Shown here piece after piece: positions 29,798 to 37,516 of a stretch of DNA of 64,000 nt; position 1 is the first letter of the stretch, and every line of letters begins with the position of its first letter. This DNA comes from CAYZWU01 sp964482235 (GTDB lineage Bacteria; Planctomycetota; B15-G4; CAYZWU01), in contig CAYZWU010000014.1 of NCBI GenBank assembly GCA_964482235.1, positions 1-64,000 of the forward strand. The letters run 5' to 3'. Made by a program: the position numbers and the translations under genes. The notes below the pieces were generated by a model. It made no database searches. It saw nothing but the letters and a program-made list of their open reading frames with translations, and had not been told where the DNA came from.

Positions 29798-31243
29798 CTA
29801 CTTGCCGCCGCCGCCCCGGCTTCCGCTTCGGAACATCGAGGATGATCGGCTCCGGGAGCTCGAGTAGGACGATCTCGATTTCGCGGCGTACTTGCTTCCA
29901 CGGTAGGTGCCGCCCGATTTCTTGAACTGGGTGCCCGAGAAACCTCTCGAGCTCGTGTACCTGGATCCCTTGTACTTGGTCCTGGCCACCTCTCCCTTGG
30001 AACCGTACTTCTGTCCGCCCGTGGATGACCGGCCGTAGTAGGTCCGGCCCGCGTTGCGGGAATGCTGGTAGCTGTTCCAGTCGGACCGGTAGATCGGCTG
30101 ATAGTAGCTGCGCCCCCAGAAGAGGTCGCGCATCAGGGCGTACTGGCCGTAGAAGACCCAGAACGAGCTGCCGCTCGAATGGCGTTCCCATTTCCCGTAA
30201 TGAGGATTGCCCACGTAGTTGTAACCCGGGGGCGACGTCTTGGTGTCCGCCTCGGAGTCGTACTTGCCCTGGGGCTTCGACGCCAGCGTCATGCCGAGGT
30301 TTTTCTCGTGGCTCTGGTAGACGGTCTTGGAGACCTGCACTATCTTGGTGGAGGTCTCCTGCCTGTTCGAGTCGCCTTCCCGGAAAACCTTGATCGTCTT
30401 GTAGTGGTGGTAGAACCGGACCTCCTCGCCCTCGCGGATCTCCATGTCATCGAGGATCCTGTCCCAGGACACGTAGAGCTGCCCGAGGAGAGCGGCGATG
30501 TGGCCCACCGAGTGAAGGTATGTCTCCCTGGCGTCGGCGATGGCGGCTCCATGCATGCCGAGAGCCTCGAAATCGACCTCGCTCTCCGGCTTGACGTTTT
30601 CCGCCGCGATGAAGGCATGGCTCTCCGAGGCCTTCTGCTTCATCGAATCGAAGAGCGACATCTTCTGCTCGATGTCGGCCATCTTCTCGGGCCAGTCCGC
30701 CTTGGCCTTCTCGGCCTTGATCTCGAGCTGGGCCAGGGCGGGGCTCTCGATGGAATCGAAATCCTGGTTCGCCTTCTTCACAACCTTGGCGCGGTTCGCC
30801 TTGTAGTAGAGGAGGGTCTCCGCCCTCTTGAGCACCGAATCGGCCAGGCCCAGGGCCTGCATCCGTCTCGTGCGGGCTGCCTGGAGCAGGCTCTTCAACT
30901 TCCCCTCGTCGCCCGAGTCGTCATTTTCGAGTATGGCCTTGCCTTCCTTCTCGAGCGAGGCGAGGGCCGCATCGATCTCCTTCCCGGCATCATCCAGGTC
31001 GGCCTGCCATTTTTCCTCCGAGGACTTGGGCTCGAGGAACGCCTTTTCCTTGGCAACGATATCGGAAACAGTGGTCTTGATCGTGTCGATCCTCTTTGCC
31101 GCCTTGCCCGTCTCGGACTCCTCCACGGCAAAGAGCTCGCCGCACGCGGCGGGCAGGCCGCCCAGCATGGCATCGGCCGCGACCACCAGGACGATGATCA
31201 GGACGAGCGCGCCTGCCAGGGACATCAGTGTGTTCTTATCCAT
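29798..31243 (-). CDS. Membrane-anchored coiled-coil protein with Ser/Gly/Arg-rich tail
   Basis: Protein of 481 residues. One N-terminal membrane helix (LAGALVLIIVLVVAADAMLGG) leads to a charged, mostly helical region at about 35-270. A region of mixed composition follows, with aromatic motifs (FWVFYGQYALMRDLFWGRS). The C-terminal tail of about 110 residues is low in complexity and rich in Ser, Tyr, Arg and Gly, ending SRGGGGK. The start was set at 31243, behind GAGGAG; an ATG at 31258 is also in frame. No family is recognised. The Ser/Gly-rich tail recalls DUF1190 proteins (YjfM/YgiB) that occupy a similar place in the E. coli yjf operon, but this is only suggestive. Confidence 0.75.
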   Translation of the reverse strand: MDKNTLMSLAGALVLIIVLVVAADAMLGGLPAACGELFAVEESETGKAAKRIDTIKTTVSDIVAKEKAFLEPKSSEEKWQADLDDAGKEIDAALASLEKEGKAILENDDSGDEGKLKSLLQAARTRRMQALGLADSVLKRAETLLYYKANRAKVVKKANQDFDSIESPALAQLEIKAEKAKADWPEKMADIEQKMSLFDSMKQKASESHAFIAAENVKPESEVDFEALGMHGAAIADARETYLHSVGHIAALLGQLYVSWDRILDDMEIREGEEVRFYHHYKTIKVFREGDSNRQETSTKIVQVSKTVYQSHEKNLGMTLASKPQGKYDSEADTKTSPPGYNYVGNPHYGKWERHSSGSSFWVFYGQYALMRDLFWGRSYYQPIYRSDWNSYQHSRNAGRTYYGRSSTGGQKYGSKGEVARTKYKGSRYTSSRGFSGTQFKKSGGTYRGSKYAAKSRSSYSSSRSRSSSMFRSGSRGGGGK

Positions 31244-31261
31244 TCGGCTTCTCCTCACCGG

Positions 31262-31927
31262 CTATCGCTTATAGACCTTGACGTTGTGGGGTTTGATCGC
31301 CTTGCCGGAAAAGACCTGGAACGGCTCGCCTTCCCACTTCTCGATGGAGATGAGGTCCTCGTGGTCCTCGGTGGCGAAATCCCAGAGGTAGAATCCTTCG
31401 CCCGGTCCGCCGCAATCCTTGAAGAAAAGGGCTTCGCAGCTTTCCTGGTAGAAGTAGTTCCGGCCTTCCCACACGATATGGTTGTCCGTTGATTCCTCTT
31501 CATCCACGCGGGCCAGGTCGTCCTCCGTGAGGTTCAGGGCCGAGAGGCGGATCTTCCTCTCCGGCGACGTGGCAGAGATCTCGAGCGCGTCGTCTTCCTC
31601 CCACTCGATCCAGACCTGCTTCCCTTGATGGACGCCGAGGAGCTCGTACCACTCGAAGCCGTGCGACTCGTAGCGGTTCCGCTTCTCGATGGTGAAGTCC
31701 ACGTCGTCGAAGTCGGCGCTGAAACCGACCACGGAGACGATGTCGTTGACGCGGGCGTCGCGAATCGTTGCCTCGACCACGGCGAGGGACTCCTTCTCCA
31801 CCGCTGCGGCTTCCTGCTTCCCCTTCTTCCGGATCAGCAGGACGATCGCGACGAGGACGACGAGAAGAACGATCAACACGACCCAGGTGACGGTTTCCAG
31901 GGCCAGGGGGATCATGATGCCGCTCAT
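31262..31927 (-). CDS. DUF4178-containing protein with N-terminal membrane helix
   Basis: Protein of 221 residues. A hydrophobic helix at 11-33 (VTWVVLIVLLVVLVAIVLLI) is followed by a beta-rich domain with DUF4178 features (DIVSVVGFSADFDDVDF, then GFEWYELLGVHQGKQVWIEWEED). YjfK (DUF2491) fills the equivalent position in E. coli. Function is unknown. The start overlaps the pspA stop in an ATGA, so the two are translationally coupled, and the product probably docks on the membrane next to PspA. Confidence 0.85.
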   Translation of the reverse strand: MSGIMIPLALETVTWVVLIVLLVVLVAIVLLIRKKGKQEAAAVEKESLAVVEATIRDARVNDIVSVVGFSADFDDVDFTIEKRNRYESHGFEWYELLGVHQGKQVWIEWEEDDALEISATSPERKIRLSALNLTEDDLARVDEEESTDNHIVWEGRNYFYQESCEALFFKDCGGPGEGFYLWDFATEDHEDLISIEKWEGEPFQVFSGKAIKPHNVKVYKR

Positions 31928-32619
31928 TTGCCTTCGAGTTCCTTCTTGAGAGCCTCGAGCTCGGAGTCCACTGCGGCCGACCCGTTGTCGAGCTCGGCGA
32001 ACTCCTTGGCCAGCTCGCTGTCCTCATCCATGGAAAGGGTCTCGTATGCCTTGGCGGCCGCCTCGTCGCGGTCCACCGACTCCTCCATCGCCTTGATGGC
32101 GGCAAAGGCGTTGTCGCCCTCGGCCGCACCGGCCAGTGCCTGGGAGACCTTCTTCTGCGCCCGGGCCGCGTTCTTCCGCGCGATCAGGGTGCCGGCCATC
32201 CGCTCCGCCTCCTCGATCTTGCGCTTCAGCTCGGTCACCTGCTTCTTCAGCGTGGCGGACGTCTGGCCGGCGCTGTCGACGGAGGTCTGCATGGAAGCCA
32301 CCTGGGCCTCGGCTTCGCCCTTCTTGAGCAGGGCCTTCTTGGCCAGGTCCTCATTGCCGGCCTTCAGCGCCTTCTTGGCTCTCTCCTGCCACTCGTCGGC
32401 CTGCTTCTTGTACTTGTCGTACTCCGCCTCGAGGCGGTTCGTGTTGGACATCGCCTCTGCCGAGGCACGGACCACGCGGGACAGCTCCGTCTTCATGTCT
32501 TTCACCGACTGCTTGAGTGTGGACTCGAACGTGGCATCCTCGAGAGAGCTCATCGCCTTGTTGGCCTGGCCGCGCACCACGCGGCTGCTCCGGCCGAAGA
32601 TATCTTTGAAAAATCCCAT
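31924..32619 (-). CDS. pspA: PspA/IM30 family membrane-remodelling protein (YjfJ-like)
   Basis: ESCRT-III-like protein of 231 residues. It is almost wholly alpha-helical and begins with an amphipathic helix (MGFFKDIFGRSSRVVRGQANK). Long coiled-coil helices follow (LKQSVKDMKTELSRVVR, WQERAKKALKAGNEDLAKKA, VTELKRKIEEAERMAGTLIARK). Family members polymerise on damaged inner membranes and help preserve the proton-motive force. The operon context (DUF2170-like upstream, DUF4178 and DUF350 downstream) marks it as a YjfJ-type paralogue rather than the pspABC regulator. No psp-type sigma-54 promoter was seen upstream of the operon. Confidence 0.93.
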   Translation of the reverse strand: MGFFKDIFGRSSRVVRGQANKAMSSLEDATFESTLKQSVKDMKTELSRVVRASAEAMSNTNRLEAEYDKYKKQADEWQERAKKALKAGNEDLAKKALLKKGEAEAQVASMQTSVDSAGQTSATLKKQVTELKRKIEEAERMAGTLIARKNAARAQKKVSQALAGAAEGDNAFAAIKAMEESVDRDEAAAKAYETLSMDEDSELAKEFAELDNGSAAVDSELEALKKELEGK

Positions 32620-32658
32620 CTTTCTAAATCCTCCATATTCCGGTTTCGTTTGTTCAGG

Positions 32659-33087
32659 CTAGATGTGGGAGACCAGGAGCTCTCGTGCAGCCAGGACGTC
32701 CATGTTGAGGAACTCGAGGCATGAGAGGATGTCGTCCTTGTCCTCCTCTTCGAGGAACTGCAGCTTGCAGAAGTTGTTCAGCGTGATGATGACCTTTTCT
32801 GCACCAGTCTTGACCAGGTTGAAGCTGGATGTGGAGATTCCGTTCTCCGCGTCGAGGAGGAGCCGCAGCAGGTCGGGCGTCACGGCGGACTCCTCGATCT
32901 CCACGCAGGCCACGGTGTTGAAAAGGATGTCCGTTTCCAGATCGCAGGTGAACGTGAGACCGCTCTCCGGATCCTTGACGTGAAAACAGGTTTCGTCCAT
33001 TCCCGGAGCTGTTTCGAGGCCGGCTTCCGCCAGTATGTTCTTCACCGCATCAGCGGAAATCTCGACTTTCTGATTCGAACGTGCCAC
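32659..33087 (-). CDS. YjfI-like (DUF2170 / YbjN-type) small protein
   Basis: Soluble acidic protein of 142 residues, first gene of the PspA operon. The GTG start at 33087 is behind GGAGGG. The sequence alternates helix and strand (FTCDLETDILFNTVACVEIEE, LLRLLLDAENGISTSSFNLV, EKVIITLNNFCKLQFLEEED), as in the secretion-chaperone-like fold of YbjN and DUF2170 proteins. In E. coli yjfI precedes yjfJ (the pspA paralogue). The assignment rests on fold pattern and position and is less sure than for its neighbours. Confidence 0.65.
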   Translation of the reverse strand: MARSNQKVEISADAVKNILAEAGLETAPGMDETCFHVKDPESGLTFTCDLETDILFNTVACVEIEESAVTPDLLRLLLDAENGISTSSFNLVKTGAEKVIITLNNFCKLQFLEEEDKDDILSCLEFLNMDVLAARELLVSHI

Positions 33088-33135
33088 GATCGACCCTCCA
33101 AAAATATGGATATCACGTGTACTGTGGGCGCCCTA

Positions 33136-33181
33136 GCAGGATGTTGAGAAAGTGCTTCGAATGACTTTTTCAACGTTCTGC
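33136..33181 (+). repeat. 18-bp inverted repeat between the FHA/vWA gene and the PspA operon
   Basis: Arms 33136-33153 and 33164-33181 pair with three mismatches that are all G-U pairs in a plus-strand RNA, with a 10-base loop. The outer flank begins CTAGCAGGATGTTGA, a repeat end of a kind common between genes in other bacteria. It may end transcription of the FHA/vWA gene or be a small mobile repeat. The rest of 33088-33286 is AT-rich. It contains a weak candidate promoter on the minus strand (TTGTAA with TTTAAT, spacer 19). Confidence 0.5.
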
Positions 33182-33286
33182 CAACCTGAAATCGTCCAGG
33201 CCAGGTCATTAAAACAAAGCCAGCGCTTCCTTTTACAATTTAATTTCGAGAGATGAAAGCGGCTTTTCGCATCAATCGGGGGAATG

Positions 33287-35233
33287 CTACTGCTTTCGGC
33301 GGTCGGGCTTGCCATCTTTCCGGAGCGAGGCGAGGAATTTCTTGCCGTACTTGAAGGTGAGAACGCTGCGGATCTTGTTGAGCTCCCGCATCGAGAGGCG
33401 GGATCGGGAAGAATCGATATAATCCAGGTAGAGCCCGGTGGTGCATCTCAGCACGTAGATGCAGCGGTGGAGGAGCCACGGGGAATCGGTTCCGTGACGA
33501 ATCACCGTCCAGACGCGGCCCACCACATCCTGGGTGCCCACATCGACCAGGGCCTGCACCACCTCGGGCCGTGTCTTCTGCTCGAGGAACTTCTCCATCA
33601 GCCAGTCGACGTCGCCTTCCTTCACCTTGCGGTCGAGCACCGCCTGCCAGCGGGGGGTCTCTTCCGAATCGAAGACCGCATTGACGTTGCCCGCGTACCT
33701 GGCGCCCACGGCGGCCGTGACGATCTGGCGGACCACGTCCTCGGCCATGTCGTTCCGGATGAACTCGCCGCCACCCGTCTTGGCGTACTGCTTGAAGATC
33801 CTGATCGCCTGCGCGTTCATCCCCCGTTTCGGATTGCCGCCGGAATCGACGAAGATCGATGAGAAGGAGCCGTCGAACTCGCGGATCAGGCTGTTCCCGT
33901 CGTTGTCCTCCTCTGGGAAGGGGGGCGCGTCGCCGATCAGGATGATGACCTTCTGGACCTCGTCCCGCCAGCCCAGGTCGTTGACCGCTGTCAAGAGGGC
34001 GCTGTAGATCGCGGCGTAACCGTGGCTCGAACCGCCAGAGATGTCGACGCTGTGGATGAAGTTGAGAAGCTCGAAGGGATCCCCGACGAGCGGTGTTCCC
34101 GCGATGACGTAGCGGCTGGCATCCATGTCGCCCTTGTAGGTGATCAGGGAGATCTGCAGGTTGGGGACGATCCGGTGCAGGACGCGGATCATCTCGCCGA
34201 TCGTGGCCTTCACCTCGCGGATCGGCCTGGACATGCTGCCCGTGGAATCGAAGAGAATGGCGATGTCGAGCCCCGATCCCCTGAGCTGGCCCACCCGCTC
34301 GCTCCAGCCCGTGCCCGGGCCGAAGAGGCCGTTTCCCGAGCCGCGGTTGATGGCCTTGCGGACCTTTTCGCCCATCCAGGTGTCCGAGCCCGAGCCGTCG
34401 AATCCGTTGGGACCGAGATCGTAGAGTTTCAGGGCCTCGGAGGTCTTGCCGGAAAGGGGATCGGACGGCAGTAGGTCGTTGGGATCGGCGAGAGGCTCTT
34501 CTTCCGGCTCTTCCAGCTCACCGCTTCCCGAATCCGCGAAATCGTCCAGGTCGAAGGGATCGTCGCCCGACTCTTCGGATAATCCGTGCTGCACGATGCC
34601 GAAGGGCTCCTCCCTGGGCTCCTCGTCGGGGAGCAGCATGGAGACGATGTAGATGAGAAGGCAGTGAAGGACGCAGGAGAGAAGAAGCCAGTGCGACTTT
34701 TTGATCGACTGGACGAAGAGCGTGCCGAAGTTGCCCTCGAAGGCGAATTGCTCCTCGGATTTCTCCCTCGCCCCGGCGATCTCGACGCCGCTTCGCACGT
34801 TGAGGAGGGTGGAGCCGATGCTGACCGTCTCTCCTCCCTTCAGGCGGACGAACTCCACCGGGGAGTCGTTCACCAGGACGGGGTAGCCCTCCTCCTCGGC
34901 AAAAAGAACGATGGCGTTGTCCGTGCTCTTCTCGATTCGGCAGTGGATCGGGGCCACGTCCTTGCCGTAGATCCGCACGCGGCACGACTGCGAGCGGCCC
35001 ACGAGCAGGGGCTCGTTTCCCACTTGGTAGCGGCGCACGATCCCTCTTTCGGTGAAGGAAAGGGTGAAGGTCCTGTTGAAGAGGGTTGTCCGCGCTTCGG
35101 CAGGGGATCGGTCGTCGGTCCGGGGCTCCTTTGAGGAACGGTTGAGCCGCTGCTTGACACCCTTGATCGACCAGAGAGAGGGGGGAGGCGTCTCTTGGTC
35201 CCGGTTTCTTTCCGGAGGAGGGGTGTCAGTCAT
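33287..35233 (-). CDS. FHA domain - membrane helix - von Willebrand factor A protein
   Basis: Protein of 648 residues from the ATG at 35233 (a TTG at 35251 is also in frame). An N-terminal FHA domain (about 55-135) has the phosphothreonine-binding pattern LLVGRSQSCRVRI...IHCRI. One membrane helix is at about 180-200 (WLLLSCVLHCLLIYIVSMLL), then an acidic low-complexity linker. A vWA domain follows with an intact metal site (DIAILFDSTGSMSRPI, near residue 325) and a later SGGSSHG loop. The C-terminal 150 residues are helical. The cytoplasmic FHA and external vWA suggest phosphorylation-dependent control of an envelope event. No kinase is adjacent. Confidence 0.88.
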   Translation of the reverse strand: MTDTPPPERNRDQETPPPSLWSIKGVKQRLNRSSKEPRTDDRSPAEARTTLFNRTFTLSFTERGIVRRYQVGNEPLLVGRSQSCRVRIYGKDVAPIHCRIEKSTDNAIVLFAEEEGYPVLVNDSPVEFVRLKGGETVSIGSTLLNVRSGVEIAGAREKSEEQFAFEGNFGTLFVQSIKKSHWLLLSCVLHCLLIYIVSMLLPDEEPREEPFGIVQHGLSEESGDDPFDLDDFADSGSGELEEPEEEPLADPNDLLPSDPLSGKTSEALKLYDLGPNGFDGSGSDTWMGEKVRKAINRGSGNGLFGPGTGWSERVGQLRGSGLDIAILFDSTGSMSRPIREVKATIGEMIRVLHRIVPNLQISLITYKGDMDASRYVIAGTPLVGDPFELLNFIHSVDISGGSSHGYAAIYSALLTAVNDLGWRDEVQKVIILIGDAPPFPEEDNDGNSLIREFDGSFSSIFVDSGGNPKRGMNAQAIRIFKQYAKTGGGEFIRNDMAEDVVRQIVTAAVGARYAGNVNAVFDSEETPRWQAVLDRKVKEGDVDWLMEKFLEQKTRPEVVQALVDVGTQDVVGRVWTVIRHGTDSPWLLHRCIYVLRCTTGLYLDYIDSSRSRLSMRELNKIRSVLTFKYGKKFLASLRKDGKPDRRKQ

Positions 35234-35446
35234 GTCTTGTTTCGCTGTCAAAGGTGAAACCGGGCTGTCCGGCTTCGTGCCCGAAACGTTATTGCCTACA
35301 GAATACTATATTTATATCGAACAAGGCCCGGGGTCACCGGTTTCAAAAAAAAAAATGGCTCTTCTGCAGAACTTGAGGGTGGAAAGTACCATAGAGCCCA
35401 CGGTTCTGATGTTCTAGCTGGCGCAGCCCGAATGGGGAAATAGAAT
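35234..35446. other. Intergenic region with T-tract and AT-rich core
   Basis: Between the CPBP protease end and the FHA/vWA start on the minus strand. A run of 11 T on the minus strand (35346-35356) follows a TTCTGCAGAA palindrome and may end the upstream operon. An AT-rich stretch at about 35299-35320 (ACTATATTTATATCG on the plus strand) probably holds the -10 box of the FHA/vWA gene. No exact boxes can be called. Confidence 0.4.
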
Positions 35447-36160
35447 TTACGCCGCAGCCGTGACCTGCTTGATCGTGAACAGGGTGATCGAGTTGTGCAG
35501 GCCGTGGATCAGGACCACGGGAATCAGCGAGGGACAGCGCTCGCGGATCATGGCCAGGAGGCAGCCCAGGGCAAAGATCGGCAGAAATGCGCTCAGATCG
35601 TGCAGAGCGGCGAATATGGCGGCGGAAATGATGACCGAGGGCAGCGGCGCCAGGACCCAGCGGAGTCCGGGGTAGAGGATTCCGCGGAAGAGATACTCTT
35701 CCATCACGGGGATCAGGAAGCAGACGGTGGCCAGGAAGAGGGGTGAGGCCAGGAATTCGGGCTGATCCTTGATCTGCTCCACCAGCTCCTGCGGAGTCGC
35801 GTCGATGAACCGCGAATTCACCCAGCAGACGACGAAGTAGAAGGGCAGGAACAGGATGTAGCAGCCGATCGCCCGCATGCAGCCGATGACGGTTTTTTCA
35901 ATTGTGAGGCCTGAGGAGGCCAAGTCTTCCGCCGGGCCCTGCAGGAGAAAGAAGAACGCGAAGAGGACGGCGAAAGTCTGGGAGAAGAGTGTCATGTAGA
36001 CCGCGGCCGGGGCGGTGATCTCGTCGAAGAGCGTTGCGAGAACGATGATGACGAGGAACTGCATGGCAAGGGCGAGAAGGAAGAGGAGGACTCCGGTGCG
36101 GAGCGGCTGCAGGGTGCGGCCGTCGTCCTCGGAGGCAAAGAAGATCTTCCTCGCACTCAT
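35447..36160 (-). CDS. CPBP family intramembrane metalloprotease
   Basis: Membrane protein of 237 residues with about seven helices and the CPBP (Abi) motifs: EEYLFRGILYP (motif 1, Glu-Glu and Arg), FAALHDLSAFLPIFALG (motif 2, His) and VVLIHGLHNSITL (motif 3, His and Asn). The family cleaves prenylated proteins or bacterial membrane substrates. Its start overlaps the stop of the aminotransferase gene in an ATGA. Confidence 0.93.
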   Translation of the reverse strand: MSARKIFFASEDDGRTLQPLRTGVLLFLLALAMQFLVIIVLATLFDEITAPAAVYMTLFSQTFAVLFAFFFLLQGPAEDLASSGLTIEKTVIGCMRAIGCYILFLPFYFVVCWVNSRFIDATPQELVEQIKDQPEFLASPLFLATVCFLIPVMEEYLFRGILYPGLRWVLAPLPSVIISAAIFAALHDLSAFLPIFALGCLLAMIRERCPSLIPVVLIHGLHNSITLFTIKQVTAAA

Positions 36161-37287
36161 GCCAGGGCCTCCATGAGGAGATCGAGCTCTTCGACCGTGT
36201 TGTAGAAGTGGGGGGAGACCCTGATGCCGCCTCCCCGAGCCGTGAGGGAGATCTTCCGGCTCGCCAGCTCCATCACCAGGGCTTCCGCATCCCGCCCTCC
36301 CGGCGCCCGGAACGTGACGATGCCCGACTTCTCCTTTTCGTTCCGGGGCGAGACGATCTCGATCCCTCTCTCCTTCATCCGCGCGGCCAGGTGGTCGGTG
36401 AGCGAGAGGATCCGTTGCGCGATGGAGTCGATGCCCAGGTCGAGAAGGAGGCCCGCGGCGGCGTTGAACCCGTGAAATCCGGCGATGTTGTAGGAGGCGT
36501 ACTCGAACCTGCCGGCCGTGCCGAGGAGGTCGATCGTCGTTTTCTCGAAATCGAAGGGATCTTTCACGGACCGCCACGACACGTAGGGCGGACGGATGCG
36601 GTCGAGCCACTCCGAGGCGCAGTAGAAGAGGCCGGCGCCTTCCATTCCGAGCAGCCACTTGTGCGAATCGGCCGCGGCAAAGGCGATGCGGCATTGCCGC
36701 ACATCGAGGGGCAGGGCGCCGAGGCTCTGGATCGCGTCGACATAGAGAGGGATTCCCCGATCCTCGAGCGCCGCGCCGAGGGTCTCGAGGTCGATCCTGT
36801 ACCCGTTGTGATAGGCGACGCTGGATACGGCGACGAGGCGAGTTCGGGCATCCGCCTGCTCGAGGATCGCGTCGACGGTGACCCGTCCCTCGCTGAGAGG
36901 AACGATCCGGATCGAGACACCGTCCTGTTCCAGGGCTTTCCACGGGAAGAGGTTGGCCGGGAATTCCATATCGGGAACCACGATGTTCTCCCCCGGCCGG
37001 AAGCCGAGACCCCGCGCCACGATGTTCGCCCCCTCGGAAGTGGAGCCGGTGAGGGCCACCTCGGCGGAAGTGCAGCCGAGCAGGGCTGCGCAGCGGCCGC
37101 GGAGCTCCTCGAGCATGACCTCCCACGCCTCGTAGTTGGTGCTCGCATTGGAGGTGAGATCATCGACGTGCTTGTGGACCGCTTCGGCCACCGGGGCGGC
37201 GAGGGGGCACGTGGCCGCGTGGTTGAGGTAGACCCGGTTCTTCGTGACCGGAAAGAGTGCGCGCACTCTCTCGAGATCCCATTCCAT
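36157..37287 (-). CDS. Class V aminotransferase (cysteine desulfurase-like)
   Basis: PLP enzyme of 376 residues. The ATG at 37287 was chosen because CGGAGAAC precedes it and the N-terminus MEWDLERVRALFPVTKN then fits the family. It has YLNHAATCPLAAPV at the start, GSTSEGANIVARGL, VDAIQSLGALPLDV and the PLP lysine in FAAADSHKWLLGMEGAG. The sequence resembles isopenicillin-N epimerase/selenocysteine-lyase-like members more than IscS. No iron-sulfur scaffold gene is adjacent, so a role in sulfur trafficking is not supported. Confidence 0.9.
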   Translation of the reverse strand: MEWDLERVRALFPVTKNRVYLNHAATCPLAAPVAEAVHKHVDDLTSNASTNYEAWEVMLEELRGRCAALLGCTSAEVALTGSTSEGANIVARGLGFRPGENIVVPDMEFPANLFPWKALEQDGVSIRIVPLSEGRVTVDAILEQADARTRLVAVSSVAYHNGYRIDLETLGAALEDRGIPLYVDAIQSLGALPLDVRQCRIAFAAADSHKWLLGMEGAGLFYCASEWLDRIRPPYVSWRSVKDPFDFEKTTIDLLGTAGRFEYASYNIAGFHGFNAAAGLLLDLGIDSIAQRILSLTDHLAARMKERGIEIVSPRNEKEKSGIVTFRAPGGRDAEALVMELASRKISLTARGGGIRVSPHFYNTVEELDLLMEALA

Positions 37288-37417
37288 GATGTTCTCCGGA
37301 AAATCAGAGTCGAGCAGACGGCGAGGCGACCGGATTCCAGGGCGCCTATTAAAGCCGATCGGGCCTTGCCTGTGCAAGAAATGCCGAAGGCGGAGCGATC
37401 GAAAATAAACATGGAGT

Positions 37418-37445
37418 TTGAATCGTGCATCCGGTTGAATAAAAT
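37418..37445 (+). promoter_or_regulatory. Candidate sigma-70 promoter
   Basis: TTGAAT (37418-37423), a 16-base spacer and TAAAAT (37440-37445) lie about 70 bases before the ATG at 37517. The -35 box matches four of six positions and the -10 box five of six. The rest of the spacer 37288-37516 is unremarkable. Confidence 0.4.
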
Positions 37446-37516
37446 GATCCAAAAGGATCTATGCTGCGGCAGCGCGGTGTCAATCTTCGGGATCTAGGCG
37501 GTGGAGGAACCAAATA

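Noticed and set aside
33182..33286. Sigma-54 promoter for the PspA operon
   Set aside because: A TGGCAG-ACG-TTGAA-like string is present on the minus strand, but the spacing is one base short and the -12 GC is missing.
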